Source of the DNA: SIG622 sp045604705
Lineage (GTDB): Bacteria; Bacillota; Clostridia; Oscillospirales; CAG-382
Length of the DNA stretch: 51,334 nucleotides
Reading direction: 5' to 3'
Assembly (NCBI GenBank): GCA_045604705.1
Contig: JAZUOO010000046.1
Location: forward strand, 1-51,334
Under the pieces are notes generated by a model, which worked only from the letters and a program-made list of their open reading frames with translations, ran no database searches and was not told where the DNA came from. Shown piece by piece: positions 51,057 to 51,334 of the stretch (position 1 is its first letter; each line of letters opens with the position of its first letter). The translations under genes and the position numbers were made by a program.

Positions 51057-51334
51057 CTACTCTGCGTCTATTGTGGAAACCTGCATTGTTATTTCTTCAA
51101 GAACATCAAGAAGAACTCTTACTGTATCAAGGGATGTAAACATTGTAACACCGCACTCAACCGCAAGTCTTCTTATCTCGTAGCCGTCCTTTGCGTGGTT
51201 TTCTGAGCTGATGTCGGCTGTGTTGAGAACGTATGCGATGTGTCCCTGTCTCATTGCGTTGGGAATGTCCTCGCTACCATCGGAGATTTTTCCGCGGCTT
51301 CTTGTTCTTATGCCGTGCTCCTTAAGATACCTTG
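51057..51334 (-). CDS. carB: Carbamoyl phosphate synthase large chain, C-terminal part
   Basis: The minus frame is open to the right edge and ends at 51057. The visible 91 residues are the MGS-like allosteric domain: an NAMRQGHIAYVLNT segment, DGYEIRRLAVECGV and TSLDTVRVLLDVLEE match the conserved end of CarB, where UMP and ornithine act. It is upstream of pyrK in the same direction, consistent with the pyrimidine cluster. Confidence 0.9.
   Translation of the reverse strand, partial: RYLKEHGIRTRSRGKISDGSEDIPNAMRQGHIAYVLNTADISSENHAKDGYEIRRLAVECGVTMFTSLDTVRVLLDVLEEITMQVSTIDAE

Noticed and set aside
1..51334. Prophage, insertion sequence, toxin-antitoxin or defence island
   Set aside because: No integrase, transposase, phage structural, nuclease-defence or toxin-antitoxin gene is recognisable; nearly all genes are core functions.

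Overview
The window looks like a chromosomal segment of an anaerobic, Gram-positive, spore-former-related Firmicute of the Clostridia (Oscillospiraceae/Ruminococcaceae-like). This is inferred from AAAGGAGG-type ribosome binding sites, sigma-A promoters, a T-box leader, an SLH surface-layer protein, a dockerin-like protein, archaeal-type ProS, RNase Y, PyrK/PyrDB with PyrI, and type II pantothenate kinase. No phage, IS element, CRISPR array or resistance island is visible. Most genes are core metabolism, and the less explained content lies in intergenic and RNA-level structure.

Layout. 1-8.0 kb: an edge-truncated secreted C39-like peptidase (visible only on the minus strand), prfB, a small membrane protein, an AEC transporter, then leftward TSCPD protein, phosphosugar mutase and proS. 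8.5-17.5 kb: a rightward run from a consensus promoter to a strong terminator: murI, an unknown gene, a CtpA-like protease, gyrA, sfp, an ECF S component and coaW. The last three form a plausible pantothenate-to-CoA-to-phosphopantetheine set. 17.7-25.5 kb: dacF, a DUF4364-like protein, DUF378, trmB, tRNA-Tyr/Thr/Leu, two candidate structured RNAs, a MOP-family flippase and a Cys-rich coat-like protein with a companion ORF.

25.9-32.8 kb: a GldA/GldF/GldG-type ABC system with a DUF4340 protein and an SseB-like protein. 32.9-37.9 kb: a very acidic, codon-biased SLH protein behind a strong promoter with a GTTAC array, then a GLUG/dockerin-like secreted protein. 38.0-45.2 kb: leftward T-box leader, Na+/solute symporter and acyl-CoA ligase; rightward trxB; leftward rny with a ~400 nt leader. 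45.3-51.3 kb: a leftward pyrimidine cluster carB-pyrK-pyrD-pyrF-pyrE-(broken small ORF)-pyrB-pyrI, which supplies most enzymes of de novo UMP synthesis.

Intergenic DNA carries at least four families of short dispersed repeats: GTAGGGGCGAC palindromes, GCAAAATGCA heptads, an ~80 bp unit present twice, and a GCTTTCTT hairpin linked to CCGTCGGAGACC. One copy appears to be embedded in the sfp coding sequence. I found no convincing wholly new multi-gene system. The best leads are the T-box symporter leader with two terminators, a three-way-junction RNA near 22.1 kb, a hairpin array before coaW, and the repeat families.
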